64,000 bases of DNA, from positions 293,501 through 357,500 of the forward strand of contig JALIZF010001759.1 in NCBI GenBank assembly GCA_029948255.1, given 5' to 3'. Source of the DNA: Telmatactis stephensoni (taxonomy: Eukaryota > Cnidaria > Anthozoa > Actiniaria > Isophelliidae). Shown one piece after another: positions 24,822 through 37,906 of this stretch. The position numbers and the translations under genes are program-made. The notes under the pieces were generated by a model. That model did not search any database. It had not been told where the DNA came from and worked only from the letters and a program-made list of their open reading frames with translations. The first letter of the stretch is position 1, and every line of letters starts with the position of its first letter.

Positions 24822-25236
24822 TGCGTCATAATAAATAATAAATAAATAAATTTGGGGTAGCTCATCACCCTTCCTCGCAGCCAAGTGCTGAATTACGAAG
24901 GGCGCAGCTCAACGTGATCGAGTCGAAGGTTTACAAGGGCGCTTTCATTACGAGACAATTGAACAATCACACATTTACATACAAATTTACATACACATAC
25001 ACGTAGCAGCCACCATACGACTCATGTCTGATCACGGAGCACAGCTTAGATCGAAACTAGTTCGTTGTTACTGAGGGAGGAAAAACCGGAGAACCCGGAG
25101 AAAAAACCCTCGAAGCAAGGGAGAGAAGGAACAAGAAACTCAAGCCACATGTGATGCCCCGTCCGGGGATTGAACGAGGGACCACAGCGGTGACAGACCG
25201 GCGCTCTCACCGCTTGGCCACCCTTGCTTCCCAAAA
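24822..25236 (-). mobile_element. tRNA-derived SINE
   Basis: On the minus strand, a tRNA-like head has A box TGGCCAAGCGGTGAGAGC and B box GTTCAATCCCC (25132-25232). A body containing GGTTTTTCCTCCCTC follows, then a (TTTA)n tail near 24825-24850. The same body motif occurs in the SINE at about 63.1 kb, so the two are related. Confidence 0.8.
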
Positions 25237-25619
25237 GGCAGCGCAAATTTTGTATCGCAACTTCTAAGGATTAAATTGGCCCGATACATGTTGTATGTAG
25301 TCCTCTATGCCTTTATACTTGATTGACGAAATAGGAAAAAAATTCACCTCGGAATTTTAGATTATGACCAATTTTTCTCAAAAAGCCATTTTTAAAAGTC
25401 GTCTGATATCTCGAATTACTTGATCTAATTCGCAGAAAAATAATTACCGGTACAAATTTCAAGGCTTGTAGACAAATGGCTGCAAATTTCTCAGAAATCG
25501 GACAAGGGTTTGATGTAAAAAGACGCGTTTGAAATTCATGCCCAACAAACAAATCAATAGTTACGGGCCACCTTAAATCCACATGTTTTCGAATCCCTAA
25601 AAGCGTTTGGTATCCTTCG

Positions 25620-27288
25620 TAGTTCTCGTCGTCGACGTGGAGGTCGATTTGGTGGCTCATTGTATCGTTCTTCAATTCCCTCTTCTTGTACAAGTTCGAC
25701 AAATGAAGCGTTACCAATGGAAGATAATTTACATAAATGCCCTCCCGGCTCATTAAATATTCAAGAACACACCAAACAAAACGTAGAATTTCAATCCTAC
25801 AGCAGGAAGAATATTGTAACAAATCCCCGAACACCGTATGGGTTTCCTTCATTCCTTTTAAGCAATACTAGATCTATGGTTAACAAGCTTGATGAAATTA
25901 CTGCAACAGTGGTGAACAATAAATGCGACATTGTGATCTTTACAGAATCATGACTGTCATCAAACATCACATACGATCTGATGAGGATTCCTGGATACAC
26001 TTCCATTCGTAAAGATTGAGCTGAAGACCAGCGAGGTGGTGGTCTGCGACTACTGTAGCTAGTCTTTCCACTACTTATAAAGATATCGAACAAGTACAAA
26101 TAATGACAATGCTTTGAAAAACTACTTATTTCAATCCCTGGACTGCGCCCTCGTAAGATATCGTAACGCTGGAATTGTAATTTTGGGTGACTTTAACCAG
26201 TTTAAACCTGGAAACTGGACTTCGTCTTTCAACCTAAAGCAAGTGATAAATAAACCCACTCGTGGAAACAACATCCTCGACAAAATCTTCACTACTCTTC
26301 CAAAGTACTACTGTGATGTAACGCCGGATCCTTCCTCCAATCGGACTGTCTGACCACTCTAGTATTCTTTTTTGCCCTTCAATACAATACCCTATGTCAT
26401 ACTCTCCTGTTTACACTACCAAGAGAGACTGTCGACCTGCTAATAGAAGAGCACTATTTACTACCCTAGCTGGATTGAACTCGTCTCAGTGGACAGTCAG
26501 TTTTCTTTTTTCTCCAATTTGATAACATCTGTTCTCGACACTCATCTTCCTTTGCGCACGCTAAATATAAACATCCCCATGACAAGCCATGGATCACTAC
26601 TAATATTGTCTCAAGATCGTCTTCAAGCTCGACACTCCAGTCTGACATCGATGCTATCAGTGACTAGACTGAACGCAACAATATGCGTTTGAATGTTTCG
26701 AAAACCAAAGAATTGCGCGTGTCTTTTCTGAGAGATCCTTTGCTGTTTGACAACCTTTCTTCCTCTGGCTCCGACATCGAGATTGTGCAAGACTTCAAAT
26801 TACTAGGGGTAACAATTTCATCAAACCTCACTTGGAATACCCATGTTAGTCACATCTGTACTAAAGCAAGTAAAAGATTATATGCTCTAAGAGTTCTTAA
26901 ACGTTCTGGAGCTACTACGAACGACTTAATCACTGTTTATTGCTCATTCATTCGCCCGGTGTTGGAATATGCCTGTGCTGTATTTCACTTCTCCCTTACG
27001 CAAACTTTATCTGATCAAGTTGAGCACATTCAGAAACGAGCACTGAAGATCGAACGCTTAAAAAACAGTTTCATCCCTAAATGTGTCCACCTCTGAGATG
27101 CAATATAGACGCATAGTATTTTTATGAACAGTCTTTTTATATTTTTGGTTCTTACATTGAATATACTTATTTGTATATACATATATACTTTATATTTTTA
27201 ATATCATGTTTTTTAGAATCGCGAGGTTCTATCATAGGATCTTAAATAAAGTCATTCATTCAGTCATTCATTCATTCAACCAAGTTAT
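25620..27288 (+). pseudogene. Internally deleted LINE (CR1/L2-like) with APE endonuclease and RT remnants
   Basis: Fragments of one non-LTR polyprotein are in order. An APE-endonuclease start (SNTRSMVNKLDEI, 25853-25950) is broken by TGA. A second endonuclease part (VILGDFNQFKPGNW, 26178-26225) follows. After that comes the C-terminal part of the reverse transcriptase (MRLNVSKTKELRVSF, then KLLGVTISSNLTWNTHV and RPVLEYACAVFH, 26683-27060). The polymerase core between about 26680 and 26690 is missing. A polyadenylation-like AATAAA and a (CATT)n tail close the element near 27245-27288. Several stops and shifts make it non-functional. Confidence 0.8.
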
Positions 27289-27754
27289 AAGTACCAACAC
27301 AGTTTGGCAGTGATAGCTCTCCAATTGATTAAATCCCTGAATCCTGGCCACAATGAGTCGAGTTGGTAACTCGATGACACCCTCTGAATGGCTAAGATAG
27401 TCAGCCTTTCAGGTAATACCCTAGGCCTGAGTGTTTGGCCGGGGGGGGACCAGGAAACCATACTGAGTTTGAAAAATTAACACAAACATTCATCATACAA
27501 ATCACTTTGTCACAGCCGAAGCTTGTATAACTATTTCTTAATTTCATTAACTTGCACCCACCTTAAAATACAATACATTTTCAAAGTAAGTACTGCAACT
27601 ACTTGGGGTAACACCAAGAGACCATAATACTAAGAGAGCGAAACTCAGTATTGATGTCTGTCCCATGTTCGTGGCGGTTAAGCCTATTTTTAGTAACTTC
27701 GCCAAGGTAAGTGCTCAAGGCTCTTAAACAACTGAATTCAAATGCCGAAAGCAA

Positions 27755-28937
27755 CAATCTCGTACCCAGAGCCTGCGTTCCTCTTGGTCAGCGACCGAGA
27801 AACGAGAGGCTCTGGCCAATACAGTTATTTGGAGCACTCTGATTGATTGACAGAACAATAGAAGGAGCGTTTGAATTTTGCATTCTTCGCATATTTTGAG
27901 AATCGATATTTCCCGGAATTATCCTAAATTATTACTTCCAGATCGATTTTCGATAAGTAAAATTGTTCAGAGTAGCCTGAACCATTGTCAGAATATAAAA
28001 AGATTGTCAGACTACTTCATGTCGAGAGGATATGAGCAAGTGATAAGATTTAGTGCAGTTTTGATAGATTTGTGGCCTCTTGGTCGTTGAAGGTCGTGCT
28101 TCGAAGATGGCCGTTGGACTATCGATTCAAATTCACTTGACAGACTTCGAAACGTGAATAAATCACACAAATATCATTCTTTACCTCTCAGTATATTTCT
28201 AAATACGGTGCATAATAATAAGCTCTCGATCAGCAATTTTCTGTCACAGATAGAGCTTGACATGCGTAGTTGAGTCTAGTCCGTAAATAGCGGATTAAAA
28301 TTTTGTATAGATCGATTTCACTGACGTCATCGAGAAAAATAAAGTCGGTTTCAGAGCATCAAATAAAATAAAAATACTTGTACCTCAAAGAACGACTAAA
28401 TCTTTGCAACTCTAGAAAATATTGAGTCAGAAGAGCTTTTCACCACGAAGATACGAATGTTTGAATGTGGGCTTGTTGTTGGTAAGAATGTATGGGGCCG
28501 CCATATTGGTGTACACCAATATGTACACCAATATGGCGACCATAAATACCAAGCATCGAAATGATATTAAAAATACATTTATTTGTTCATTTTATTGATT
28601 ATATATATAGAAAATGACAATTAAGTTCATTGCCAAAGCAAATGAGGTGAAATTTGTCGCAAATTGATGTGTTCTTACGTCGTTTGAAAATGCGTGACTG
28701 CATGGCGTGACACAATTTTGGTGCCGATAATTTGCCAAGCGATGAACAGAATCAGACCAAATTTCCAGAGACGACTTCTTTTCATGATACATACAAAATA
28801 TCAGGCAATCAGCTTTCTCCGAATTTTAGTTTAGATTTTAGTTCTCTCGTGACGTCACGTGAAATCGATCTATTGGCCAGAGCCTCTCGTTTCTCGGTCG
28901 CTGACCAGGAGGAACGCAGGCTCTGGGTACGAGATTG
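27755..28937. mobile_element. 1.18-kb non-autonomous DNA element with 9-bp target duplication
   Basis: Inverted ends of about 65 bp start CAATCTCGTACCCAGAGCCT (left) and are matched in reverse at 28873-28937. The direct repeat CGAAAGCAA lies immediately outside both ends (27746-27754 and 28938-28946). A 9-bp duplication is typical of Mutator-like elements. The interior has no supported gene. It holds a small palindrome around GGTGTACACC at 28507-28540 that may be another insertion. Confidence 0.85.
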
Positions 28938-28952
28938 CGAAAGCAAGTGCCT

Positions 28953-29250
28953 TAGGCCACGTTCAAACAAGAACGCAAGTGGATGCAAGTATTGACTCGA
29001 AACTTGCGTCCTCGTTTGAACACCGCTCCACGCAAGTAGATGGAAAACAACTTGTGAAGTTTAGCGTGGTGACTGTTCAAATAAGCCAAAACTTGCATCA
29101 ACTTACGATCAAATTCGAGCACGTTCAAACTGCTCGCCGCAAGTCAATGCAAGTAGATGCAAGTCGATTCAAGTTGGTGTTCAAACCAAGACACAAGTCC
29201 GCGCAAGTCAAAACTTGCATTAACTTGCGTTCTCGTTTAACAGGGCTTTA
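28953..29250. mobile_element. MITE with CAAGT-rich ends
   Basis: Inverted ends GGCCACGTTCAAACAAGAAC and AACGAGAACGCAAGTTAATG (reverse of the right end) enclose many copies of a TGCAAGT word. A possible TTA duplication flanks it (PIF/Harbinger-like), but it is not clean. Confidence 0.6.
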
Positions 29251-29905
29251 GTCGCCGCGAACATCGCACAGATATCGCTTTCTTAGTGTTATGGTCTCTT
29301 GTGACACCCAAAAACCACTTTTAACTCTTTAAAAAAAGTTAAAATGTTATTGACTGTTAATCTCTTTCGATGGATGCGGAACACCGGAACCATCCTCCAC
29401 CACACCGAATGTTCTCGATACTATGACCAGGCAACGGCAATGGAATTTCTTCTGCCTCTTTCCATCTTCTCTTTCCTATCCAATGTACGATCTCGTCTCT
29501 AGACAAAGTCTCCAATTTCACTGGATCTACAAAAATTAGCCAGATTAAACTAACATCAGGATCGAGAAGGCAACAACAGGGGCAGCAGTTTCCAAATTAG
29601 AATTTCGACAAACCGGGCTGTTTGTGACTCGTAAACGATTATAAATGAAGAAGTAAGGCTGAGAGTACTCGAAAAACAAGAGAAACACCTGTGCCTTGTA
29701 TTCTTGAGGTTGTTTTTGTTATGCTCTCCATATCCGTATTTATACAGCATTGCAGTATGGATACTATATATTGATAATGCATATACTTATATATCTCAAA
29801 AAAAGTGAATTTGTCCAAAAAAAAAAAGTAGTCTTAGTTGCTATCGGACGCGCAATCACGTACCGTTCGTCATTCATTCAAACTTGCGCCATGCTGAAAA
29901 CTTAC

Positions 29906-30239
29906 CGTTAAATACCTCATACCATCCTATCGGTACTCCATATGTGATGTTCCATACAGGTCTCAGAAGTAGCCTTTTGCAAGAAGTGGACGACTGAAAA
30001 TCTTTTAGTTGTTCCGTGAGGGGGTTATTTATACCAAATAAGGCGTCCAGAACCCTTTCACTATCTTCATCTCCGCAGTTAATGCCAATGCGTGTTTTGG
30101 GAGAAACGTCTGCAGAACATAATTCGTCTGGCGTCAAAAAACATTGAGAACCAGAGTTAGTTATCGTCACATGAGGATCTTTTATTAAAGCTGCTGCTAA
30201 TCCCGAGTTGATGTACAGAAGAATCTTTGCCATGGCCAT
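29906..30239 (-). CDS. Possible 5' exon of an unrecognised gene
   Basis: An open minus-strand frame begins MAMAKILLYINSGLAAALI and runs 111 codons plus one base to a strong donor (AACG|GTAAGT). The product has a mildly hydrophobic start and scattered cysteines, and ends near WNITYGVPIGWYEVFN. I recognise no family. No following exon is evident on the minus strand below 29900, so the gene may be broken or its next exon may be short. Confidence 0.4.
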
Positions 30240-32175
30240 GCATGCAACTCGGTGTTTCCGGGGAACTGAAAGATTAACCTCTGAAGCATGCCTATTTAAA
30301 TTAAAAGTAATGCCTGTACTCTGTCAGAGGTCAATTATGATGAACCGTGATTGGCTACAGAAATAATTTCTGTTCTTTAAACACTATATGACAAACAAGT
30401 TAATCTCATTTCCCGACTGCTCTCAATTAAGTTAAATATATATTTCTGTGAACATCCTGGCAAGATTGAGCGAATAGTTTAATTTTGTATACCCTGTTCC
30501 AAAGTAGAAAGGCTGAAAAATACATCCTGTTTGGCAGCACAGAACCTTTATGTAGTAAATATTGAGATGCGCCCCTTCTCTCCGCCCCATCCCGTGGTGT
30601 CGGTCGGATGGCAGTGCTTTTATATGCTGGTTCCAGATGAAAAATAAGAAGACAACTCACTTAGAAAACAACAGTGTCAACGACACAATGAACTAGCTTA
30701 ATCTTCTATCACGAGATCAAACATCTAAGCATCCAAATAAAACGATGCGTGTTGTTTCAATGGTACCGTCTACTGTTCCATCAACGATGCCTTTACATAT
30801 CGTCTGATATGATTATAACTTTTTGTAGTCAGTTATGTGGATTCGGATTCGGATGAATGGATCGATAAATAAATATGATGTTCGCTTATTTATATACAGC
30901 TGCCGCTCTAGCTATTGCGGCCGGAATTAAAATTGGAGCTGACGCGTTATGTTGCCCAATACTTGACATGCCTCCTCAGTAACCATTCACAAAAGCACTA
31001 GCACAGCAAGCTTTGTGGAACACGTGGTACGATACTTTGATACGCGGTAAGTCGCACTGTTGAATAACTACGTATTGTCCTGAGTTTGTTTTTAGTCGTC
31101 CTATTTTTTAAAGGTAACTGACATCGAAACTAGAATAGAGCTCACGATAAAACTGATTTATCAGCCCTTCGTGTATCGATTTACTTATTCCAACGTTTAC
31201 GGAAGTTTCAAATCTAGAATCACTAAGAACTGATAAAATTCCCTGCAATCAGAAGCATCTATCAAAATATGTCAACTCAGGATGTCGCGGCTGGAAATAA
31301 AATTGAAAGTTGAACTAATTTGTTATGTTGCCGAATACTTCACATAAACCTCCTCCACAACTGTTACAAAAGCACTAGAACAGCATTACAAGCTTTTGTA
31401 ACACGGGAACGTCGACAGGCGGTAAGTTGCATTGATGAATAACTTCGTACTAAGTTTCCTACTATCGATCCTACTCGCTAGTTCTTATATTATTTGAAAC
31501 GTAAACCTTGGAACTAGAATAGTTCATCCTAATCAATTTCCTCATAACATTTAAACATGTCAACTGGCTCATGATGACGAAGAGGTCATCGATATCACAC
31601 CTTGAGCCTGAATTCGGCTCGTGATTCGGTAACCACCCTGTCAACCACTTCATGAAACAGTTTAAGTTGTCACCGGGGGAAGGGCACTCCCAGGCATTTG
31701 CTATACGGGGATGCTATGCCTGAAAGGGGTACCTTCTGGAGGCCAGAGTTATAGGAAAGGGTAGGAGAAATTGCGTTTGGTATGTTAAAGGATCGATCGA
31801 GAGTCGACGTGGACGGAGCATACCCGCAAAAATATGACTATGAAATCCCCCACCCCCCCTGGAGAGAGATTGTCTCCTAAGTGAACTAAAAAAAGGTTTG
31901 TTCTTCTCACAACAGTCTCAAAGCTTTTTGACATTTTGCATATTTTTGCCAATAACTTACGTAACTTGATCATGATAAATTTGATTATCCCAATTTATAT
32001 ATTAGATAATGAATAATCAATTTGTATGGCAGCCACCGAGTGTGAGCACACGATGTTGAAACCTACCACACTTTGCATTTTCTGTCGGACGACATAGCAA
32101 CAAAATGAAATAAAAAAATAAAAAAAACTCCCCACCAAAAAATCAGCCTTGTGAGATGTAGCTTATCTATAATTA
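30240..32175. other. Intergenic region with a diverged direct duplication
   Basis: Two similar stretches lie at about 30911-31137 and 31281-31523, sharing words such as TTATGTTGCC, ACAAAAGCACTAG and AACTAGAATAG. A MITE-like block at about 31670-31860 has TGCTATGCCTGAAAGGGGTACC, also found near 44.6 kb. No supported gene. Confidence 0.5.
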
Positions 32176-32736
32176 ATGGACGTTATAATCGATACAGGAT
32201 TTATGGAGAGGGAAATTTTGGAGGAGAGAAGAAGAATGGAAGAGCAGAGAAGGAAGAGAGAAGAAGAAGAAGACAAAAGACTGAAAGGAGAAGAACAAAG
32301 GAGGCAGAGAGAAGAAGAAAATAAAAAAAGAGTAGAACAGAGGATGCAGTTTAAAAGAAGGAAAAGGTCAAGTGGAAGAAGGAATCCTCGCCAATTGCTG
32401 GCGAAGAAACCAAGCTGTAAGTATCAGCACAGTCCACCAATTCAAATTAACTAGACTGACCACATGGATGCCATGTTTAAAGTCATGAATTTGATGAAAG
32501 TCGACCTTGAGATGAATTCGGGGTTTGGTTTTACGTATTCAGCACATTGGACAAAGTCCTAAAGTTTTCTCTTTCCTTTTGCTTATATATTTGTTTTTCT
32601 TTCAGATTGTTGTCATAAATGTGGTCGGCGAGGGCACTACAGGGCGCAATGCCCCCGTCAAAAGGAAACTGACCAGAGGCCAACCATAAACAATTTTTAC
32701 TTTCAAGCGGGCCTTCATAATGTAACGTTTAATTGA
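32176..32736 (+). CDS. Small coiled-coil protein with a CCHC zinc knuckle
   Basis: Two exons, 32176-32416 and 32606-32736, join in phase (donor AGCT|GTAAGT, acceptor TTTCAG|AT) to give 123 residues. Residues about 14-55 are almost entirely Glu, Arg and Lys in a pattern typical of a charged single helix or coiled coil. A basic KRRKRSSGRR patch follows. The second exon carries CHKCGRRGHYRAQC, an exact C-x2-C-x4-H-x4-C zinc knuckle of the kind that binds single-stranded nucleic acid. A GATACAG just upstream leaves open that the start is an internal exon edge. It could be a host RNA-binding protein or a domesticated gag-like fragment; no other retroelement part is nearby. Confidence 0.65.
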
Positions 32737-33513
32737 CAGAACGTTTTTTGCAAGTTTTGTGTTTCAAATATTCATTTAGTATCAAGCATAGTCGGCATGT
32801 CACATTATGGAGTCGTTGTATTCTTCTCGTGACTTGTTCGTCCGAATGTGAAGGCTGGTTTTCCAAGACGACGACGGAAGGGTGCTTATCCTCAGTCCTT
32901 GTGCCGTATCAGATTCTGCATCTGCTTGATCTGTTATTCTCAAAAACCATCCTTTACATCGCAAATGTATATTGTGAATTGTAATTATAACTATAGGACC
33001 TATAGGACTAAAAAACTAATTTGAACGTTTTACATCAAAATTTTAGACTATACATTACAATAATACAATAAAATAGACAATTCAATGGCAGGGTCGTAGC
33101 CACACTACTTGATGCTTGAAGATAAAAGGTGGTCGTTTCTCGACATAAAACTCGTTTGTGACATCAAGCAAAATAAAAGGAATTGAAGTTTTACCGAGGC
33201 AACTGCCTCGCTTGCTTCATGGTAGCTACAGCGGAAAGCAGAGTTTTGTGATTTTTTAATGTACTAGTATCTAGAACTGAAACTAATTTTCAAGTAAAAA
33301 TCAAAATATTACAATTTAATTACCTACAATCCCGCTCATAAATAACTGAATCAGTGGGAGGCAAGAACATTCAGTTATCCCCTCTCCCCCTTTCAATGTT
33401 GCTAGCTATGGCAGAATTATGCAGCGCGCTGTGAAATGTCGCTGATATGGAAGGACCAACGTGAGGAGAAGTGATTCAGGTTTTTAGAGCAAGATTGTAG
33501 GTTGGTTTTCATT

Positions 33514-33790
33514 AGAGTGATTTTCATCGGACTATGAAATCAGTACTAACTATAGCTATTAGACAGTAAGTGTATAGCAGTAAAAATTCAACAAAAGGAA
33601 AAAATGGAATTAGGATCTACTAGTGTGTATTATAGCTATTTCACAGTCCGATGTAAATTGAAATACACTTTAGTGTATCAGGCACTACGACACTCTAATT
33701 CCTTTGTCTTCTATTGTATTTATCTGACTATTACACACTCTCAACTAGTACATGCACTTTGTTTCACGCGTCAATGAAAACCACTATACA
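33514..33790. mobile_element. MITE of the GAGTG-TTTTCAT group (nested or decayed)
   Basis: The left end TAGAGTGATTTTCAT and the right end (reverse) TATAGTGGTTTTCATTGACG are similar. An internal inverted pair (CGGACTATGAAAT and ATTTCACAGTCCGATG) suggests a nested relative. The ends resemble the cleaner copy at 40173-40317. A half-element of the same kind lies near 33905. Confidence 0.5.
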
Positions 33791-34108
33791 AGAAGCGGTA
33801 CGATGAATTGAACGATACAATTGATGGATTTATTGTTTGATAGAGTGCAAACAGTATATCCTTGAAATATTTGTAATACTAAATTTTGCAATTTCGGGCC
33901 AGCTAGAGTTGTTTTCATTTGACCATGAAGGAACAGTCGAACTATTTTGTACTATTTCGTAAATTTGTATTGCATGGATATATTGCTTGCACGCTGTGAA
34001 AATTTCATTTTAAATCCACAGAAGCAAACAATTTTTGTCAAAGAAAATATGAATTTGGAATTGGGGATCAACTTAATGGAATTCAATCGACCGCAAAATG
34101 GTTTATGA

Positions 34109-35423
34109 CTATGTGTACAGTACAGAAGACAATTGTGAAAATGGACTTATTGTACATCTAATATTGGGATTGAAAGATGCCTTCACATGATCCACTAATC
34201 GACTATGACACTGCCACAAACAAATATTTAATGGATTACAAATTTGAGTTAGGCCGTTGTCAGTGGTGTTTTTGATCGAACAGTTGATCAGGCTCAAAAC
34301 TTCCAATTTTTTCAGACAGGGAATTAATGTAAGAATATCGTCTACGAGATCTTCTTCTTCTAACAAGAATTTTGGGATCGGGCCAATCTCCAGCACCCTA
34401 TAGTAAAATTAAATTAAATATGTGTTAGAATCTTAAATGAAGAAAAGACAGGAGGAAAAGTGACCTATAGACGTAAAAATTATGAACAGTTCCGGAATCC
34501 GGTTAGGTTTGGAATGTTTAGGAAGTTTGTACAACGCGATTATTTCACTAATGGATAATCTTTATGATAAGGATTGAGAAACTGCTTACCTCAACATAGT
34601 TAAAGAGATCATGTTCTCGTTAATGACGTCGAGGATTTCCGTCAATTGGCCAATACCTTGTATTGATAGCTGAAGTACATTTTTACCTTTAAGAAAAACA
34701 CGTACACCATTTGGGGACACGTCGCTTTGACTCAAGTCAAGGTATCGTATTTCAGTACTTAACATAGCCTCTAGGACCTATAAAATATTGTGTCGTTTAG
34801 CTTAGCAAAACTGGGAGACCGTGTTTTATAGCAAGTGAGAGATTATTCAATCTATTTTTCTGACAATGTGATTGTGGAAAACTTTATATCAGAGAAAAAT
34901 AAACGCCTATGATTTTATAAAGAAAAAAATAACTGATAAAAATTGCAAAAGATACCTCATCGGAGAAAACGTTCCCTAATCCTGCGACACGAATATCTGT
35001 CAGATGACGCTGCTTAAGGAAAAACGTCAAAACTCCGGGCTGGGTAATGTTGTAACAGTATCCAATATCAACCCCCAGAAGGTTCTGGGGCAATGAGCAC
35101 AGGTCATGATCTTGGACTTGGGTGCCATAAAAATCAACCACCAATAAACTTGGCATTTCAATGAGAGCAGAAAAGTTATCGATAGTATTACAACATCTAA
35201 GGCCCAAGTACTTTACATGCTGAACATTCTGCCATACTCCTATGGTAGGGATGTGGGTCATTCTTTCTTCCAGTTCACAGAAGTCGATAACTTTAAAGAT
35301 TTCCTTGCATTTGACATGAGTTAACAAATAGACTTTCTTGGAAGCGATCATGAAATTTTTCATGTCCAGAGGACTTAACAGTTTTATGATTTCAAGTAAA
35401 CACGAATCTGGCAAACTGTCCAT
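34109..35423 (-). CDS. F-box/leucine-rich-repeat-type protein, complete three-exon gene
   Basis: Exons 35423-34956, 34777-34590 and 34397-34109 have consensus splice sites and fit in phase to give 314 residues. The N-terminus MDSLPDSCLLEIIKLLSPLD with MKNFMIASKKVY is an F-box pattern (LP-x5-I-x-x-LSPLD). Leucine-rich repeats follow, with repeat starts such as VKYLGLRCCNTI, LLGVDIGYCYNIT, LTDIRVAGLG, IRYLDLSQSDVS, LQLSIQG and LEVLSLINCSIK. Such proteins are usually substrate receptors of SCF ubiquitin ligases, where the F-box binds SKP1 and the repeats bind the target. I chose the ATG at 35423 because the F-box starts there; an upstream in-frame ATG at 35531 would add 36 residues of no known type. 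The frame is intact. The role is inferred from architecture alone. Confidence 0.8.
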
Positions 35424-35882
35424 GGCTGTCGCCTCGATCGCCCGACTGCTGCATATCTTTTTTCGCGCTGCGCAAAATTGTATTAAGTAATGTGAGAGGC
35501 TACGTAAGTCAGACGTCACAACACCAGTCAAAGATCAAGTTAGGAAATTAGTAATCGCATTTTTAATGTTACCAAACGAACAGACCATTAATTTGATGCT
35601 ACTTCAAACACTGGTAAAACACTAATATAGAGAAGTTACAATTGACCTTTATAGTAGTACAAAGACTGTTTATAACTTTAGGCCCGCAATTGTATTAAAT
35701 GAACATCTACAGCAGTGAAGGCCTCACTTGAAAGATTTCCTTGAGTTATCGGTAGCTACTGGTCACCATCCATTTCACTTGGAAACTTAGGAAAACTGTC
35801 CAGAAAAAAATAAGCGAGTTAAAAATACAGTGACTTTTCACTTCCAAAATTGTCGCTATAAGGCCAGAAATCGCGATCAACA

Positions 35883-36473
35883 GTGCGTTCACATTGGGAC
35901 TTCTAAGCCGCTTTGCTCATAAAAGTACTTTGCTAAGTGGCTTTTCCAGTGTGAACGCTATTTGGACATTTTCGCTAAGCCGCTTTTCAATGACCAGTTT
36001 GTGGGAAAATAGGCCGGAAATGTGATAAAACTCAATCCACTGAAAACTAGGTTTGAAACCGGTCGTGGTGGCTAATGGTGTTATTCTTGACAGTTTTTCT
36101 TTGCATATGTCAATCAATCGATGACCTTAGGTCAAAATTTACTTGTTGGATTTCATTTCACTGCTACCATCGCAGATTTACTCTGGTGATACCCTCACAG
36201 TTACCTTGAAATCGACAGTAGTCGACAACTATGAATAATAGAGTCTAAAATGGAAGTTCAAACTAACTTAAGAGCTGTTTGACCAGATTTTTTTGTGTGT
36301 TGATGACAGACAGCAAACAGTGAAACTGGCCGGCTACTAGCTTGAAAGTTCGTAGTCTGAACGCAAATTTTTGTTAAGCGGCTTTTTACTGGAAATCGAT
36401 GACAGACAGCAAGTGATAAATAAACACAAAAACCGGCCTAAGTCGATCGAAAACGGCCTAATGTGAACGCACC
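35883..36473. mobile_element. MITE with GTGCGTTCACATT ends
   Basis: Terminal inverted repeat GTGCGTTCACATT (left) and AATGTGAACGCAC (right) enclose about 590 bp. Inside is repeated AAGCCGCTTTT-like sequence in both orientations. It lies upstream of the F-box gene. Confidence 0.7.
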
Positions 36474-37162
36474 GCAAGTGAAAAGACCTGGCAAGTCGGT
36501 TTCGGCCGGAAGAGCCTATCGGAGTAGCAAGTTAAGTTGTCAATTATCTGTCAGATTATTTCAGTACTTAATACCTTTTTCACAGAGAGATCCTAGACGC
36601 GTTCTTAAAAAGGATATACTGTATAGAAATTTTTTCTTCCTTTTTGAGCTTAATGGTATATCATTATTTCTTATCGAGATTTGTAAAAACTTGCATGTAT
36701 TTACACAATCGTCTTGTTTTGAAATGACCGCTGGTAATTAGATCCATTGCCGTATTGCACCAAAAACTTTCCCGATAATTTAATTAACAATATCCCATGA
36801 AGCCAAAAGTTCTAATGGCCAGGCTATTGACTCTTTTAGTCTTTGTTAATCGTCCGTTCTTTATTCTTTGTTCCTGCATGCTTACACTGCAAGCAATTAA
36901 AGAGTATATAACTGCATAAATCTGGCGTCTGATGCCAACGAGCAATAGAGAGTTCAACAGCGTGATGCCATAGCCTTAGCTGACGTTTCTAGCGACAACT
37001 TCAATCTCATTTGAGACATCGCGCACATGAAAGAATGCACGCGAGTCGTTCTGTTCAAACAAATATCTCGTATTCACTTCTCTCAATAAAGCAGTAGCCA
37101 CATGCGTTCTTATAAGCGCTTATTTATTTGAAGTCTTTTGTTGTTTTTGGTGGTAATAGTAC

Positions 37163-37380
37163 CTGTAGCCTGCGTAGCGGCAGGTAGCGGCCTCCAGTCC
37201 CCTGGAGGGCCGCTACGCAGGCTACAGTACCTGTAGTAGCTTTATATTAGTATCGGTAGTAGCTATATAGTAACTGTAGAAGGTATAGTACCTGTAGTAC
37301 ATGTAATGAATGCAGTACCAGCGTAGTAAGTGTAGTATCTGTAGCCATGTAGTAAGTCTAGTACCTGTAGTACCTGTATT
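37163..37380. repeat. Palindrome followed by GTA-rich degenerate repeat
   Basis: CTGTAGCCTGCGTAGCGG pairs with CCGCTACGCAGGCTACAG at 37210-37227 to make a strong hairpin. Imperfect GTACCTGTAGTA repeats follow to about 37380. Confidence 0.7.
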
Positions 37381-37906
37381 ACCTTATGTGTTTATATAGT
37401 AACATAACAAAATCAAACAAATTATGAAATCAGTAAAGAAAAAACGAGAAGTTTTGGAGTTGATCTTGACGCAAAAAATAACCATCCACGTGGAGCGACG
37501 TTAGTAAAATAAAACTTTTCCAGAAAAGAACACAGAAAAGTACACATTGTACACAAAGTATGCATTGCAAAAATAAGCACTCTTACAATCAAAAAAATAA
37601 TTCATTCATAAAAAAATTATTATACAAGAATACAATAATCGTAAGAACCACTACACTCACTACGATCTATTGTTCCATCATCGCCCTCTTCCATCTCCTC
37701 CTACTTCTCAACATCATCGCCTCTGCTTTCATGCATCCATTCTACTTCCTCCAATTCAGATTGCTCACACTCTGCTGGTGCTCCTAAACCTACCCGCCAC
37801 CTGACTAATCATGAAAATTGACCATAACGTCCCTAGCTGATCTACATGTCAAGTAGTATCTCTGGTGCAAATGTGGTGCAAATAATTTCCTTGTTACTAT
37901 GAGAGC

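Noticed and set aside
25132..25232. Possible tRNA gene
   Set aside because: A and B boxes are present, but the body and (TTTA)n tail show it is a SINE; the stems do not pair as in a functional tRNA.
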